43,896 nucleotides of DNA from positions 1 to 43,896 of the forward strand of contig PYSS01000194.1 in assembly GCA_003049465.1 (NCBI GenBank), written 5' to 3'. The notes under the pieces are model-generated. The model worked only from the letters and a program-made list of their open reading frames with translations. It made no database searches and was not told the origin of the DNA. This document shows positions 9,307 to 18,905 of the stretch, one piece after another (the stretch's first letter is position 1; the number at the start of each line of letters is the position of its first letter). A program made the translations under genes and the position numbers. Source of the DNA: Magnaporthiopsis rhizophila. Taxonomy: Eukaryota > Ascomycota > Sordariomycetes > Magnaporthales > Magnaporthaceae.

Positions 9307-10656
9307 ATGGCCAAACACACCCATCACCACGAGCGGCCCGGCCCGGTGCAGACCAGCGCCGTCTACCTGGTCGGTCGGCCGGCCGGGCCGGTGGAGCGGC
9401 CGCCATCGCCACCGTCACCAGGCGGCATGCCCTTTTGCCCGCCGCCCATCCACCCCGAGCCGCCAGGGCTTGACGACGTCATATCTGGCCCGGGGATATC
9501 CCCATCACCACCTCTGCCTATCATCCCCGCCGCCGTCACTTCGTCCCGGCCGCCAGCCAGCCCCGTGGCCACCGCGCCGCCGTCGCCGTCGCTGAGGCCG
9601 GCGGTCCATTACCCCAACGAGCAGCACAGGACATCACCCCTGTCACCGCTGCCACCACCCAGCATCACCGAGGCGCAGCAGCAGCAGCAGCAGCAGCAGC
9701 GGTACCAACACGGTCTTCCCTCTCCGTCAGACAGGCTATCCAGCGCCGTGCGCGTGCTCAACGCCGAAGCCGCCGCGCTGACGTCCCTGGCCCACCTCTA
9801 TTCCAGCGACCCCTCGGCGCGGTCCGCCTTCGACGGCGCCGCGTCGGCCGTGTCGCGGAGCCAGACGCGGGGCGGCACGCTCGTAATCAGCGGCGTCGGC
9901 AAGTCGGGCCACATCGCGCGCAAGCTGGCCGCCACCTTCAGCTCGCTGTCGGTGCGCGCGTCCTTCATGCACGCGACCGAGGCCCTGCACGGCGACCTGG
10001 GCCTGCTGGCTCCGTCCCGGGACGCCGTCCTGCTCGTCAGCTTCAGCGGCCGCACCCCCGAGCTGCGAGCCTTAGCGTCGCACCTGCACCCGTCGCTGCC
10101 CGTCGTCGTCGTCACGGCCGCACCCGATGACGAGTGCGAGATCGCGGCGCTGCTGAGGAGCGCGAGAACAGGAGCAAGGAGGAGCGGGAGCGCGGCGGCG
10201 TCATCGTCGTCGTCGTCTACTACTTCGGCCGCCACCGCCGACGAGGGAGCTGGGGAGGAAGAGGAGGGTGGGTACTTGTACGAGTCCGATGGAGACTTCG
10301 GGGCTGGACTCGACAGAAGGGCATGGACGGCGACGTCGCCGTCTAGGGATGAGGATACGGGAGACAGAGCAGAGCAGCATGGTGCGCCTGTCGTGGTGCT
10401 GCCGGCCCCGATCCCCGTCTCCGAGGTTGATTGCCTGGGCATAGCCGCGCCCACCGCCAGCACGACGGTGGCCCTGGCGCTCGGAGACGCGCTGGCAGTT
10501 GTCATAGGGCGCGAGCTCCACGGCGGCGTCGAGGGCGTGGCATCCGTGTTCGCCAGAAACCACCCTGGGGGCGCCATTGGTGCGGCGATGTCTGCGTCCA
10601 GGTGTACGCCGTCACCATCGAGATTCGACGACAGCCGGCCCGAGACGCCAGGCTGA
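9307..10656 (+). CDS. SIS-domain sugar isomerase, KpsF/GutQ (arabinose-5-phosphate isomerase) type, no CBS domains
   Basis: A single exon of 449 residues. Residues 1-120 are Pro-rich and disordered, followed by a poly-Gln run (about 123-131) from a CAG repeat. The SIS domain starts near 140. GVGKSGHIARK (about 197-207) holds the loop and lysine used by D-arabinose-5-phosphate isomerases. TEALHGDLGLL (about 223) and VSFSGRTPEL (the phosphosugar Ser/Thr loop) follow. The fold is then broken by an insertion of about 100 residues (about 270-375), rich in Ser, Ala, Glu and Asp, before PTASTTVALALGDALAVVI and NHPGGAIGAA (His about 419). The bacterial enzymes interconvert ribulose-5-phosphate and arabinose-5-phosphate and usually carry two C-terminal CBS domains; here the chain stops right after the SIS core. 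The conserved Lys, Glu and His suggest catalysis is possible. The fungal substrate is unknown. Confidence 0.9.
   Translation: MAKHTHHHERPGPVQTSAVYLVGRPAGPVERPPSPPSPGGMPFCPPPIHPEPPGLDDVISGPGISPSPPLPIIPAAVTSSRPPASPVATAPPSPSLRPAVHYPNEQHRTSPLSPLPPPSITEAQQQQQQQQRYQHGLPSPSDRLSSAVRVLNAEAAALTSLAHLYSSDPSARSAFDGAASAVSRSQTRGGTLVISGVGKSGHIARKLAATFSSLSVRASFMHATEALHGDLGLLAPSRDAVLLVSFSGRTPELRALASHLHPSLPVVVVTAAPDDECEIAALLRSARTGARRSGSAAASSSSSSTTSAATADEGAGEEEEGGYLYESDGDFGAGLDRRAWTATSPSRDEDTGDRAEQHGAPVVVLPAPIPVSEVDCLGIAAPTASTTVALALGDALAVVIGRELHGGVEGVASVFARNHPGGAIGAAMSASRCTPSPSRFDDSRPETPG
9674..9702 (+). repeat. CAG microsatellite (poly-Gln) in the SIS gene
   Basis: About nine CAG-type triplets in the coding frame encode the poly-Gln stretch at residues 123-131, in the disordered N-terminal region. 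Confidence 0.9.
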
Positions 10657-10993
10657 GAGCCAAGCGTTTAGGGGTGGTCCTACCTCGCAGCTCCGAGAAT
10701 AAGAGGACGTCGTGCACTTGTCGCATGCAGCAATAATAGCATCTCCACAGACAGGAAGGAGCCAATAGAAGAACACTCATCTGGTACACATCGAGATTGG
10801 GACCTGGAGACATTATTAGAACAAGGACATTGATGATATCCAGAATACGTCCGTTTGAGGATAGAAACAGCTTGTAGCCAGGTCGTCGCTAGCTGCTTCG
10901 AGTGTATGATAGCGAGGATATAGATTGCAAGGACCGATATGTCTCCAGCCCCGCACGCGAAAACATGCCGCCATGTCCTTCCTGTCTCGTCGA
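10657..10993. other. Convergent 3' flanks (SIS gene and WKF gene)
   Basis: This is 337 bases between two convergent stop codons. It should hold both 3' UTRs and their polyadenylation signals. No further gene is seen. Confidence 0.5.
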
Positions 10994-12415
10994 TCATAGC
11001 TCGGATTCGCCATCTGAGCCGCTCTCCGACTCGGAGCCGCTGCTGCTACTGCTGCTCGAAGACGAGGAATCGAGAGCCTCGCGTTCCTGCTCCAGCCTTC
11101 GGAGCGTGCCTTCGCTCACAGCATCGGACGAGTCCGAGTCAGAGCCGCTGCTGCTCGTCCCCGAACTCGAGGTGGACTCGTTGTCAGAGTCCTCATCCTC
11201 GCCTTCCTCATCCTCCTCCTCGTCTGCGGACCCAGCGTCGTCGTTGTCGCTGCTGTCGCTGCTATCATCGCTGCTGCTGCTGTCGTCACCGTCATCGACC
11301 GTGCGCTTCTTCCGCTGCCGCCTTCGCTTCTGCGAGCTGTCAGCCGCCTTGGCTTTGGCCTCCTCGGCTGACGGTGTTGTTGCCGCTGCCTCTCCCTCTG
11401 ACGAGGCGCCATTGGTTGTTGTTGTTGTGGTCGTGGCCGTGGAGGTGGTTGCGGCCGAGACATCGGACGCGTCGGCATCCGACAGCTCGTCAAGCACCAT
11501 CTCGGCCCGCAACCGTTTTACAAGGCGCTGGGTGACTTCGAACCCCCGCTCGTCGACCTCGGTGCCGCCCATGACCAGGTCCTCCTCGTTATAATCATCG
11601 CGCACGCGCTTGCCATTGGCATTGCTGGAGCCTCCGCCTCGCCTCGGCTTGCCGCCCTGTGCGTCGAGCATCTTCGCGACCAGCGCCTCGTACCGCTTCT
11701 GCTTGACGTCGGCGTCGGTCGTGCCCGCGGGGAATCCGGATGCGCCCTTCTGCTCCAAGTCCCTCTTTCTGATTTCGGCCGCCGAGTTGCGAAGCCAGTC
11801 CCTCGAAGCACCCTGCAAGCCGACGGCGTACTTGCGGAATATGGGGAAGTCGGCGGCGGGGAGGAGCACAGGGTCGAAGGCGTACTTGATGACCAGGGTC
11901 TGGATGTTCTTGCGGAATTTCCACGTATCCCGCGCAGTGTGCCAATCGCGCAGGTACTGGCTCAGCTGGGGCTGGAGATGATCGGGCTTGTAGTTCTGCT
12001 CAGGCTTCTTGGCCGGCTTCCGGGCCTTTGGCTTCTTCGCCTTTTTCTTCTGCTGCTTGTCTTCGGCTGCCCCTGAAGGCTTGGACGGCGTCTTGGTGGC
12101 CGATGGGTCGAGGTCCGAGCCCTTGGTGCCGTCGGCAAAAGTGACCGATTTGCGCCGGCCAGGCGTCTGGGCCGCCCGGTCGAAGTCTGTTCGGAGTCGC
12201 TTGCTGCTGGCGAACTGGCTCGCGGGCGAGGGGTACTCTTTTCGCTTGTTGGCCCAGCTGGGAGAGTCTCGCGACCCGCTTGTCGAAGCTGCGCCGCTGC
12301 TCGTGGCCACGGGCTTGGCTGAAGGGGTCGAAGGGGTTTCGACAGCGCCTTTAAGCTTCAAACCCAATCGTTTCCAGGCCGGCACGCTTCGTGCTGGCGA
12401 GGTTTGGGGGGCCAT
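10994..12415 (-). CDS. WKF-domain protein (C7orf50-like), probably nucleolar
   Basis: A single exon of 473 residues. The first ATG is at 12415; the frame extends nine bases further only to a GTG. The N-terminal 135 residues are basic and disordered (KKKAKKPKARKPAKKPEQNY). The WKF domain (about 145-215) has LRDWHTARDTWKFRKNIQTL, then YAFDPVLLPAADFPIFRKYA. Residues 245-330 include a basic segment and GFEVTQRLVKRLRAEMVLDEL. The last 110 residues are almost pure Ser, Asp and Glu, with a KKRRQRKKR-type basic patch before them. Human C7orf50 has the same domain and is found in the nucleolus. The basic and acidic tracts fit a ribosome-assembly factor. The exact function is unknown. It is divergent from the proteasome gene. 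Confidence 0.85.
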   Translation of the reverse strand: MAPQTSPARSVPAWKRLGLKLKGAVETPSTPSAKPVATSSGAASTSGSRDSPSWANKRKEYPSPASQFASSKRLRTDFDRAAQTPGRRKSVTFADGTKGSDLDPSATKTPSKPSGAAEDKQQKKKAKKPKARKPAKKPEQNYKPDHLQPQLSQYLRDWHTARDTWKFRKNIQTLVIKYAFDPVLLPAADFPIFRKYAVGLQGASRDWLRNSAAEIRKRDLEQKGASGFPAGTTDADVKQKRYEALVAKMLDAQGGKPRRGGGSSNANGKRVRDDYNEEDLVMGGTEVDERGFEVTQRLVKRLRAEMVLDELSDADASDVSAATTSTATTTTTTTNGASSEGEAAATTPSAEEAKAKAADSSQKRRRQRKKRTVDDGDDSSSSDDSSDSSDNDDAGSADEEEDEEGEDEDSDNESTSSSGTSSSGSDSDSSDAVSEGTLRRLEQEREALDSSSSSSSSSSGSESESGSDGESEL

Positions 12416-13141
12416 GCTGGGCACAAGGAGGGAGAGGAACAGAAGGGAAACGGAGGGAAAGGAACAGGAGGGAGCCGGAGGGAGCTCAATCGGAGGGGTA
12501 TGAAAGACAGTGAGAAGTCACCGAAAAGGTGGAAGAAAGGCGCAGGGACCGTCGCGGTAGGCCCTCCAATGACGCCGTTCTAACCAAGGTAAAAAGTCGG
12601 CCAAGCAGATAACCTGAATTGAGCCGGTGGTATGCTAATCCTTCGGCTGCATAGCCAGGTGTCGGGCTGATTGCGCGTGTCTGGCAGCCCAAAAGTGGTG
12701 TGCTGTGCCGACCTTGGAATGCTCCGTTTTAGCTGGTCAATAGTGCTTCGCTATGTGATTGCTTTTTTTTTTTTTTTTTTTTTAAACCCAATTCCTCGCC
12801 CCATCCGCACTTCCTTTAGCTCCCTGCCGCTTTATCTGCTGCGGGGCTGGCAGGGATTCAAAAACATACTAGGGCACGGACCACGAAGCTTTGCGTGGAC
12901 TTGGTCTGTTTGCGCCTGAAATATAAGGCAATTTGGAGCTTCGCTCGGCTAGCTGATTCAGCCTTCCCACTCCAGGCAAGCTACGGGCAACGCGTTCAGG
13001 GAAGCTCCGTCGACGACAGGGCTCAAGGGCAGCGCATCCGCCCCGACCTCCGCAACCACATCATCACGACCCGACAGTTTGCAACGCCCGCACCCAGCCA
13101 CCGAATAAGCTCCCCGTACTTTCTCCCACCGCAAAGCCAAG
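12416..13141. promoter_or_regulatory. Divergent promoter, WKF gene and proteasome alpha-1 gene
   Basis: 726 bases between divergent starts of two housekeeping-type genes. A run of 21 T lies at 12763-12783, roughly mid-way, which could be a nucleosome-excluding tract serving both directions. No yeast PACE-like element was seen. Confidence 0.45.
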
Positions 13142-14347
13142 ATGTCTGGTGCGTTTCTGCCTCTCTTGCTGCCCGCCATCGCCACTACGGACAGCAGCAG
13201 TTTCAGCTCGCCCCTCATCCCAACAGCCAAGCTGACCCGCATGTATCTACTACAGGGAGCGCAGGATACGACAGGCACATTACTATCTTCTCCGACCGGG
13301 GTAGACTGTACCAAGTCGGTATGCAGAAAGTCCATTGATTCCCCGCCAGGCCAGCTCGGCTGGCCTCGCCGAGCGTCCAGTTCAGCACGACACTGTCCCG
13401 CGGACAATGAGTGCTGATTATGGGCGACGCACTTCTCTCCCAGAATATGCCTTCAAGGCCATCACCGCTGCCAACATCATGGCAGTAGGCGTCCGCGGCA
13501 AGGACTGCGCCGTTGTCCTGTCGCAAAAGAAGGTGCCCGTACGTCACTTTACCCCTCCGCACCAGAGCACTGCGGCGTTATTTCACACAATATCCTGGCC
13601 TGAAGCTAAGCAAAGCCGGACCGACTTAGGACAAGCTGATCGACCCCTCGTCGGTGTCGCACCTCTTCCAAATCTCGCCCAGGGTTGGCTGTGTCATCAC
13701 GGGCTCCATAGCAGACGCCAGGGCCTTTGCCCAGAGGGCACAGGGTGAGGCCGCCGAGTTCCGCTACAAGTACGGTTACGAGATGCCGTGTGACGCACTG
13801 GCCAAGAGGCTGGCCAATATCAGCCAGGTCTACACCCAGAGGGTATGTTGGATGCCTCGTCGTGCGACGTGACAATATGCGCGACCCTCGACCCATGTCC
13901 TGCTGGACGAGGACCAAGACCCGGAACCGGATGGTTGCTTACTTGAAGTTCTATCTTTAGGCGTACATGCGCCCGTACGGCATCGCCACAACCCTGATCT
14001 CTCTGGACGAAGAGTACGGACCACAGCTGTTCAAGTGCGACCCCGCGGGCTACTATATCGGCTACAAGGGAACGGCGGCAGGCCCCAAGCAGCAGGAAGC
14101 GCTAAACCACCTTGAGAAGAAACTCAAGAACAAGGATCACGCCGAGGGCAGTTGGGAGGAGGTGGTGGAGCTGGCCATCACCACACTCGGCACGGTGCTC
14201 AGCATCGACTTCAAGAAGACCGAGATCGAGATTGGCATCGTTGGCGGCCCGCGGGCGGACGGCCAGGAGGGCACCGATCCCAACTTCAGGAAGCTGACCG
14301 AGGAGGAGATCGATGAGCGATTACAGGCCATTGCTGAGAAGGACTGA
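13142..14347 (+). CDS. SCL1: 20S proteasome subunit alpha-1 (SCL1/PSMA6 orthologue)
   Basis: Exons 13142-13148, 13256-13318, 13444-13538, 13630-13842 and 13961-14347 give 254 residues. The first coding exon is only 7 nt (ATGTCTG). The start is fixed by MSGSAGYDRHITIFSDRGRL followed by YQVEYAFKAI, the N-terminal helix signature of alpha subunits in its alpha-1 form (YDRHITIFS). VGVRGKDCAVVLSQKKVPDK, LIDPSSVSHLFQI, GCVITGSIADARA, YMRPYG and DPAGYYIGYKGTAAG follow as expected, with length typical of the family. Alpha subunits form the outer gating rings of the 20S core and are not proteolytic. The C-terminal tail is charged (KLTEEEIDERLQAIAEKD). All splice junctions agree with the conserved sequence, so the model is secure. 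Confidence 0.96.
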
Positions 14348-15554
14348 GCGGACCCGGACGGAGACAGCGTCAGCCGAGGGACCAGGCCGTTGTGATGCGA
14401 GCACAGCGCAATAGAAGGGCCGATGCCGCTGGTGTAGGGCGTTGTGAAGTCATCGTTACAGCCTAGCAGACTCCAGGTTGGTCGAGCTGCCGTCAGGCGG
14501 CTGGTTTCAAGGATTGTGGGAGACAATCTTCGGAGGAGCTAACAGGCCACCTGTGCCCGCCTCGCCAAAATTACCAATGATATCGCCAATGGTGCTTTTG
14601 CGGGCCTTGCTACAATCGATTATTGGCGAATTCCTTAGACCCCAACGGTTCTGGCTGGCTGCTCGAGCTCATCGTGACCGACCAGTATATGGACACCCAG
14701 CCGTCTCTAGTGTCAGCTGAAGTTCTATGTTCGGTGGAATCAAGAAAAAAGAGGCCGTTCTATTTACAGACATGAGCGTAAATCCTCGTCCGCCAAGCAC
14801 TATTTTGGCCGAGCTGCGGTTCTGCCATTCAGATTCTTGATATCCGCACCGTCAGCATAGTGAGGGGAAGTAGAGCAGGGTATGTCCGCCCCGCAAACGT
14901 TCGCTTAGGACAGATCATAGAGGATGGCAATATGCCTTGCTGTACTAGAGGGCGAGAAAAGGAGGGTGGGTTGGCGGGTTGGTCGAAAGCCTGTTAGGCC
15001 ATAAGGCGACCATTCACAAGGAGGACAGGGTGGAGAGCTGGGTTTTGTGGCGTAAATAAGCCAGGCACCAATCCCGCTTACCGCCTTGTGAGGCCGTCGT
15101 GGGCCTGCCTAGTGGAGGGTATCGAGAGAGAGATGGTGGTTGGTATGGCGACATGGCAGGTCCTTTTGTTCTAGCTGGTCATGCAGCCCAGTCTCGTCTC
15201 GTGCGGCCAGCCAGCCGAGTGCTAAGGGCCCCTTGATAGACACACATCTCCCTCCAGTCTTGAGCCTCGCATCTGACCGGACCAGGCCGAGTGGGAAAAA
15301 AATAAATAAATAATAAGAGGTACTGCATTGGACCAAAGTCTTTGGGCTAAAGTGGGTCTGCCCTGCATGTTGCATGCTTGGGTTTCCCAACAGGCCGGAT
15401 TCGGGAACCGCCCAGCAAGCCACACCTGAGATTTCCCGGTCTCGTCCAGGCGCCACGAGCTGGAACCTGCAGGCCTGGCTCGGTGTCGATGCCGCCAGAT
15501 ATCAACGAGGGGCTCTGTACGACCGCACCAGGTAAGCAGCAGCGCAAGGACCGA

Positions 15555-15572
15555 TTAGTCTGGGCAGACTAA
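15555..15572. repeat. Short inverted repeat (8-bp arms, 2-nt centre)
   Basis: TTAGTCTG, GG, CAGACTAA: the arms are perfect reverse complements. It lies alone in the long gene-free stretch. It could be a dimeric transcription-factor site or chance; there is no T-run to suggest a terminator. Confidence 0.7.
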
Positions 15573-17395
15573 CGCAGCCTCTGGAGAGAGCCGCATTCGT
15601 TTCACGCTCATATTATGACAAAAGTGTAGTGAGATCGCCGATGACGGAGAAAACCAAAAGGCCACCTAAGGTGAAGATTATCCTCTTTTTTTTTTCTTTT
15701 TTTCCATTCGTGGACGTGCCGCTCCAGCCGGCATTTGCGCTTCATCACGGGCTCTCTCCACAAGCCAGCGAGTGACCACAGCACCTAAAAAAGCCAGGAA
15801 AGCCACGAGGAGGGATTGCCGGGTAGGGCCACGATCGTCATTGGGTCGGTTTCAAAAGCTAATGCGGGTGTGTACCTCCCAAAATATCTCATTTTCAGCT
15901 GGGCATGGCCGTCCAGCACAGCCAAACGGCCCCGCGTCCATGGCCTGAGGTTGTCGAGCAGCCTAAGCCACAAATAAACTGCTCCTGGAGCCCACAGCAG
16001 AGCGGCCTCCACAGGGCGCTCCAGGTCCTTCCCGCCGCCCATTGGCTGCGCGCTTATTTCCGTGGCATCCGATTTGGGAAATGCCCAGTTCCTGCTTGCG
16101 CTGAAATTTCTCCGCCTGAGTGCTGGCTGTACCTGTAGCTTGGCTGCCTGAGGTCAATCAATGGCTCTCACCCAACCAAACACCTTGATAGAGCCTCCAA
16201 GACACCTACGCATGCCCAGCCAAGGAGGTAGCAGACATGGAAATTGGAGGTTTCCACCGTTTTTCGGCCGTCTCGGACCTCCAATTCTTTGCGACATCGA
16301 GTTTTTTCTTCTCAGTCGGGGTTGCGGTTTGCATCATCGCCGTCTGCTATGCTCAACCCGCTGTAGCCCACGGGCAATGGGCGGGCATTACGTGATGCCC
16401 GCCAACTCGATATGACCTCATCCCGCGGCCCACCTCTTGTCGCTGCTGCTGCTGCTGCTGCTGCGAGCGCCAGCCTTGTGCCACCCACCCGCCCTTCAGC
16501 CCAGTACGTGGGTTCATCCTCCACCTGCGGCTCCCCCATTCGGGTCCTTCGTCTGAACCGTGGCAGCTGCTGGACCTGCAGCTTAGCGTAGCATGCGCAT
16601 GCAGATCGCCTAGGTAGCTCAGGGGCAAAGGTGCCGCAGAGCCGTCGAGCCTGAACCACAGGCCGGGACGGCCCCTTCATGGCTCCTCCTCGGCCGTTTA
16701 GGGCAAGGCGCACCACCAGTGATGGCGGCGGGCTGCCCTGCCTCCCAACAAATGACGAACCACCCCGGCCTAACCCTTCACACTCCCGGACGAATACTAT
16801 CGTTCCCCACCCTCCAACCACAGCTCCGCAAGGGTTATTGCTCTCCTAGCTTTCCGCTGGCATGGGCCCTCCCTACTTCCAAGAGCCCCTCAAAATTCCC
16901 CGATTCGACCGCCCTGTATATCACGGTTATAATCAAGGGAGGGGCGTGGCCTTTTTATTTATTGATGCCTGGTGATGTAGTCACCCGGCGACGCACACAC
17001 CCCCTGCCTGCCTCCCCACCTACGGGTTGTGTCCTCGTCGCTCTCGACCAGTGTGAGGCCGCGGGAGCCCTATGGTCCGGGTCCGTGGTAGCTCCGGGAG
17101 CAACCCCCAAGCTCCCCTAGCCTCCCGAGACCTTCAGGGGAGAGGACATGCAGAGGGTGTGTGCGCCCGGTGTATGTGGATGGGAGCCTCCGGTGCTCGT
17201 GTCGTTCATCATCTTAGTCTAGCTGTCATTTCTCCCCCCCTTGCTTATCTCCTCACCATAGCACATACCAACATCTTACATGGTGACCTCCCGCGTTGTG
17301 ACCGGCAGCTAGACCCGGAACTGGGGCGCGGGATACCGTCGACACTAGTGCTTTCTTTTTTATTCTCTCTCTCTACGCCAAGTGTTGATACCACC

Positions 17396-17458
17396 ATGCC
17401 GTCGCTGGGGCCCTTCATCGGAAAATATACAAAAGAGACACGGGAGCCGCGCCGTTGA
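17396..17458 (+). promoter_or_regulatory. Candidate upstream ORF (20 codons) before the gene at 17766
   Basis: An ATG in a strong context (ACCACCATGCC) opens a 20-codon frame ending TGA at 17456-17458. The next 307 bases up to the main ATG at 17766 contain no ATG at all and are pyrimidine-rich, as expected of a leader. Whether the transcript reaches this far is unknown. Confidence 0.3.
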
Positions 17459-17765
17459 CGACTTTACCGTTCGCTAGACCATCCACCAATCTCCCCAAAC
17501 CTGGCAGACTCTTCTTTTCCCAACAAGCTCTCTCATTGGCTTCATCGGCGGTCGCCCTGCATTTGCGGTCCTATATCTTTCCGTTTACCTGCAACGCATA
17601 GGACGTCCGAACGCCCTATTCTCTTCCTCTTAAGCCCATCACCCTCTGTCCACGACACCCATATCGTTCCCTTGACAAACTCGACGGTCCGCGAACTTTT
17701 TCAATTCATATTCTGTTTATCGTTTTGTCCCCATCCCATCCCTTCGATAGACCAAATTAGCAGCT

Positions 17766-18905
17766 ATGGACGGCTGTGAGTGTTTACCCGAGCCCTTCCA
17801 CCCCTGTCCCCTGGGACGTCCCTCGTTGGCCCAACAGAGAGATGCATCAGGCGCTTGCCCGAGGCGGGTGGCGTTGGGTGCCGACGAGAGCAAAAAGAAC
17901 GCTTGACGCCGTGGGAGCCGACCGTCAACCCCGGAATTTCCAGCCAGCGTCGGCATGGCCATATACACATACACATACAGAAAAAAAAGACGAAAAACCA
18001 AAACTGCTAGAAGACAACGTTACTGATATGGTGCCCTCTTTACCCTGAGTCTCTAGACAACAAGGAACGCCGGGCGCGCGTCGCCGATCTCCTCTCGGAC
18101 TTTATGCAGCTGCAACAGTACATCGCCGCGGCGCCCGACACGCCCGAGGACATGGACGACTACTACACCGAGGGCTGGAAGGTGCTGCGCCAGTGCTCCA
18201 TCGACGGCCAGCACATCCTCAACTGCGGCGCCGACACGACCGTGCCCCGAGCCCGCGGCGGGCAGGATGAGCAGGACAAGGCCGAGCTTCAGCAGTCAGT
18301 GTTTCCCCTACTATGCAGACAACGCCTATCCGAGCCTGCCGTCCATTCTACGGCTTTATCGTTGGAGAGGTTGAGGGGGCAAGAAAGAAGAACAAAAAGA
18401 TGCATGTCTAAGTGCTAGTGGGCTTGCAAAGCTGACCGCCGTTTTCTTTCCTGGTGTCAATAGGGTCCACGTCGACGTCTTCTCGCGCAGACACATGGCT
18501 CAAAAAATCTACCTCCGCCAGGCGGCTGCCCAGGACTGGATCTCGAACCGCGAATACGTCCTCCAGGGGGAGCGGCCGCACTCGGGCCACGAGCTCCAGC
18601 TCCAGGCTTGCGACCAGGAGCTCGTGAGGGTGAGTTGCAGCCCCCTTTGGTTTTCAGCGAGAGCTCAGATCTCCCGTCCTTACTTTTAAAGGCACAACAG
18701 CAACAGAAACAACAGCAACCACCTAAAAGAGATACAATTATGGGATGCTGACCTATTGTTTGCGTTCTAGCGCCTTGCAACCATCACCGATGAGGCCGTC
18801 TACCAGACGCTCCAGGCCTCCGACATTCAGTACGGCCGCTGGACTGGCGAGGATCCCAGCGTCCGCGCCGTGCAGCGCTGGGTCCGCTCGCGTCGCGCCA
18901 CCTAG
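17766..18905 (+). CDS. Conserved-looking hypothetical protein (four exons)
   Basis: Exons 17766-17775, 18057-18294, 18464-18629 and 18771-18905 give 182 residues. The first coding exon is 10 nt (ATGGACGGCT, donor GTGAGT), joining at a CTCTAG acceptor to give MDGYNKERRARVADLLSDFM. The product is soluble and mostly helical. Segments that look conserved by codon use are DDYYTEGWKVLRQCSIDGQH, RRHMAQKIYLRQAAAQDWI and a C-terminal IQYGRWTGEDPSVRAVQRWV. No signal peptide, transmembrane segment or known motif was seen, and I do not recognise the family. Splicing is supported by in-frame joins across three introns and an abrupt drop in coding character inside them. The gene is convergent with the TMEM234-like gene. 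Confidence 0.72.

Larger units (their letters stand above)
14348..17765. other. 3.4-kb stretch without a recognisable gene
   Basis: This is the longest gene-free stretch in the window. Open frames are short, overlap on both strands and show no domain features. Visible items: an inverted repeat TTAGTCTGGGCAGACTAA at 15555-15572; a (CTG)n run at about 16440-16465; a T-rich tract near 15688-15705; and from about 17460 an ATG-free, CT-rich stretch that looks like the leader of the gene at 17766. It may hold a non-coding transcript, distal promoter or unannotatable small gene; nothing seen decides this. Confidence 0.45.

Noticed and set aside
9798..10577. 259-codon minus-strand frame opposite the SIS gene
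   Set aside because: Antisense of a recognised domain; Ser/Ala/Thr low complexity.
16312..16821. 169-codon minus-strand frame in the gene-free stretch
   Set aside because: It includes the (CTG)n run as poly-Ala and has no conserved-looking segments; chance frame.
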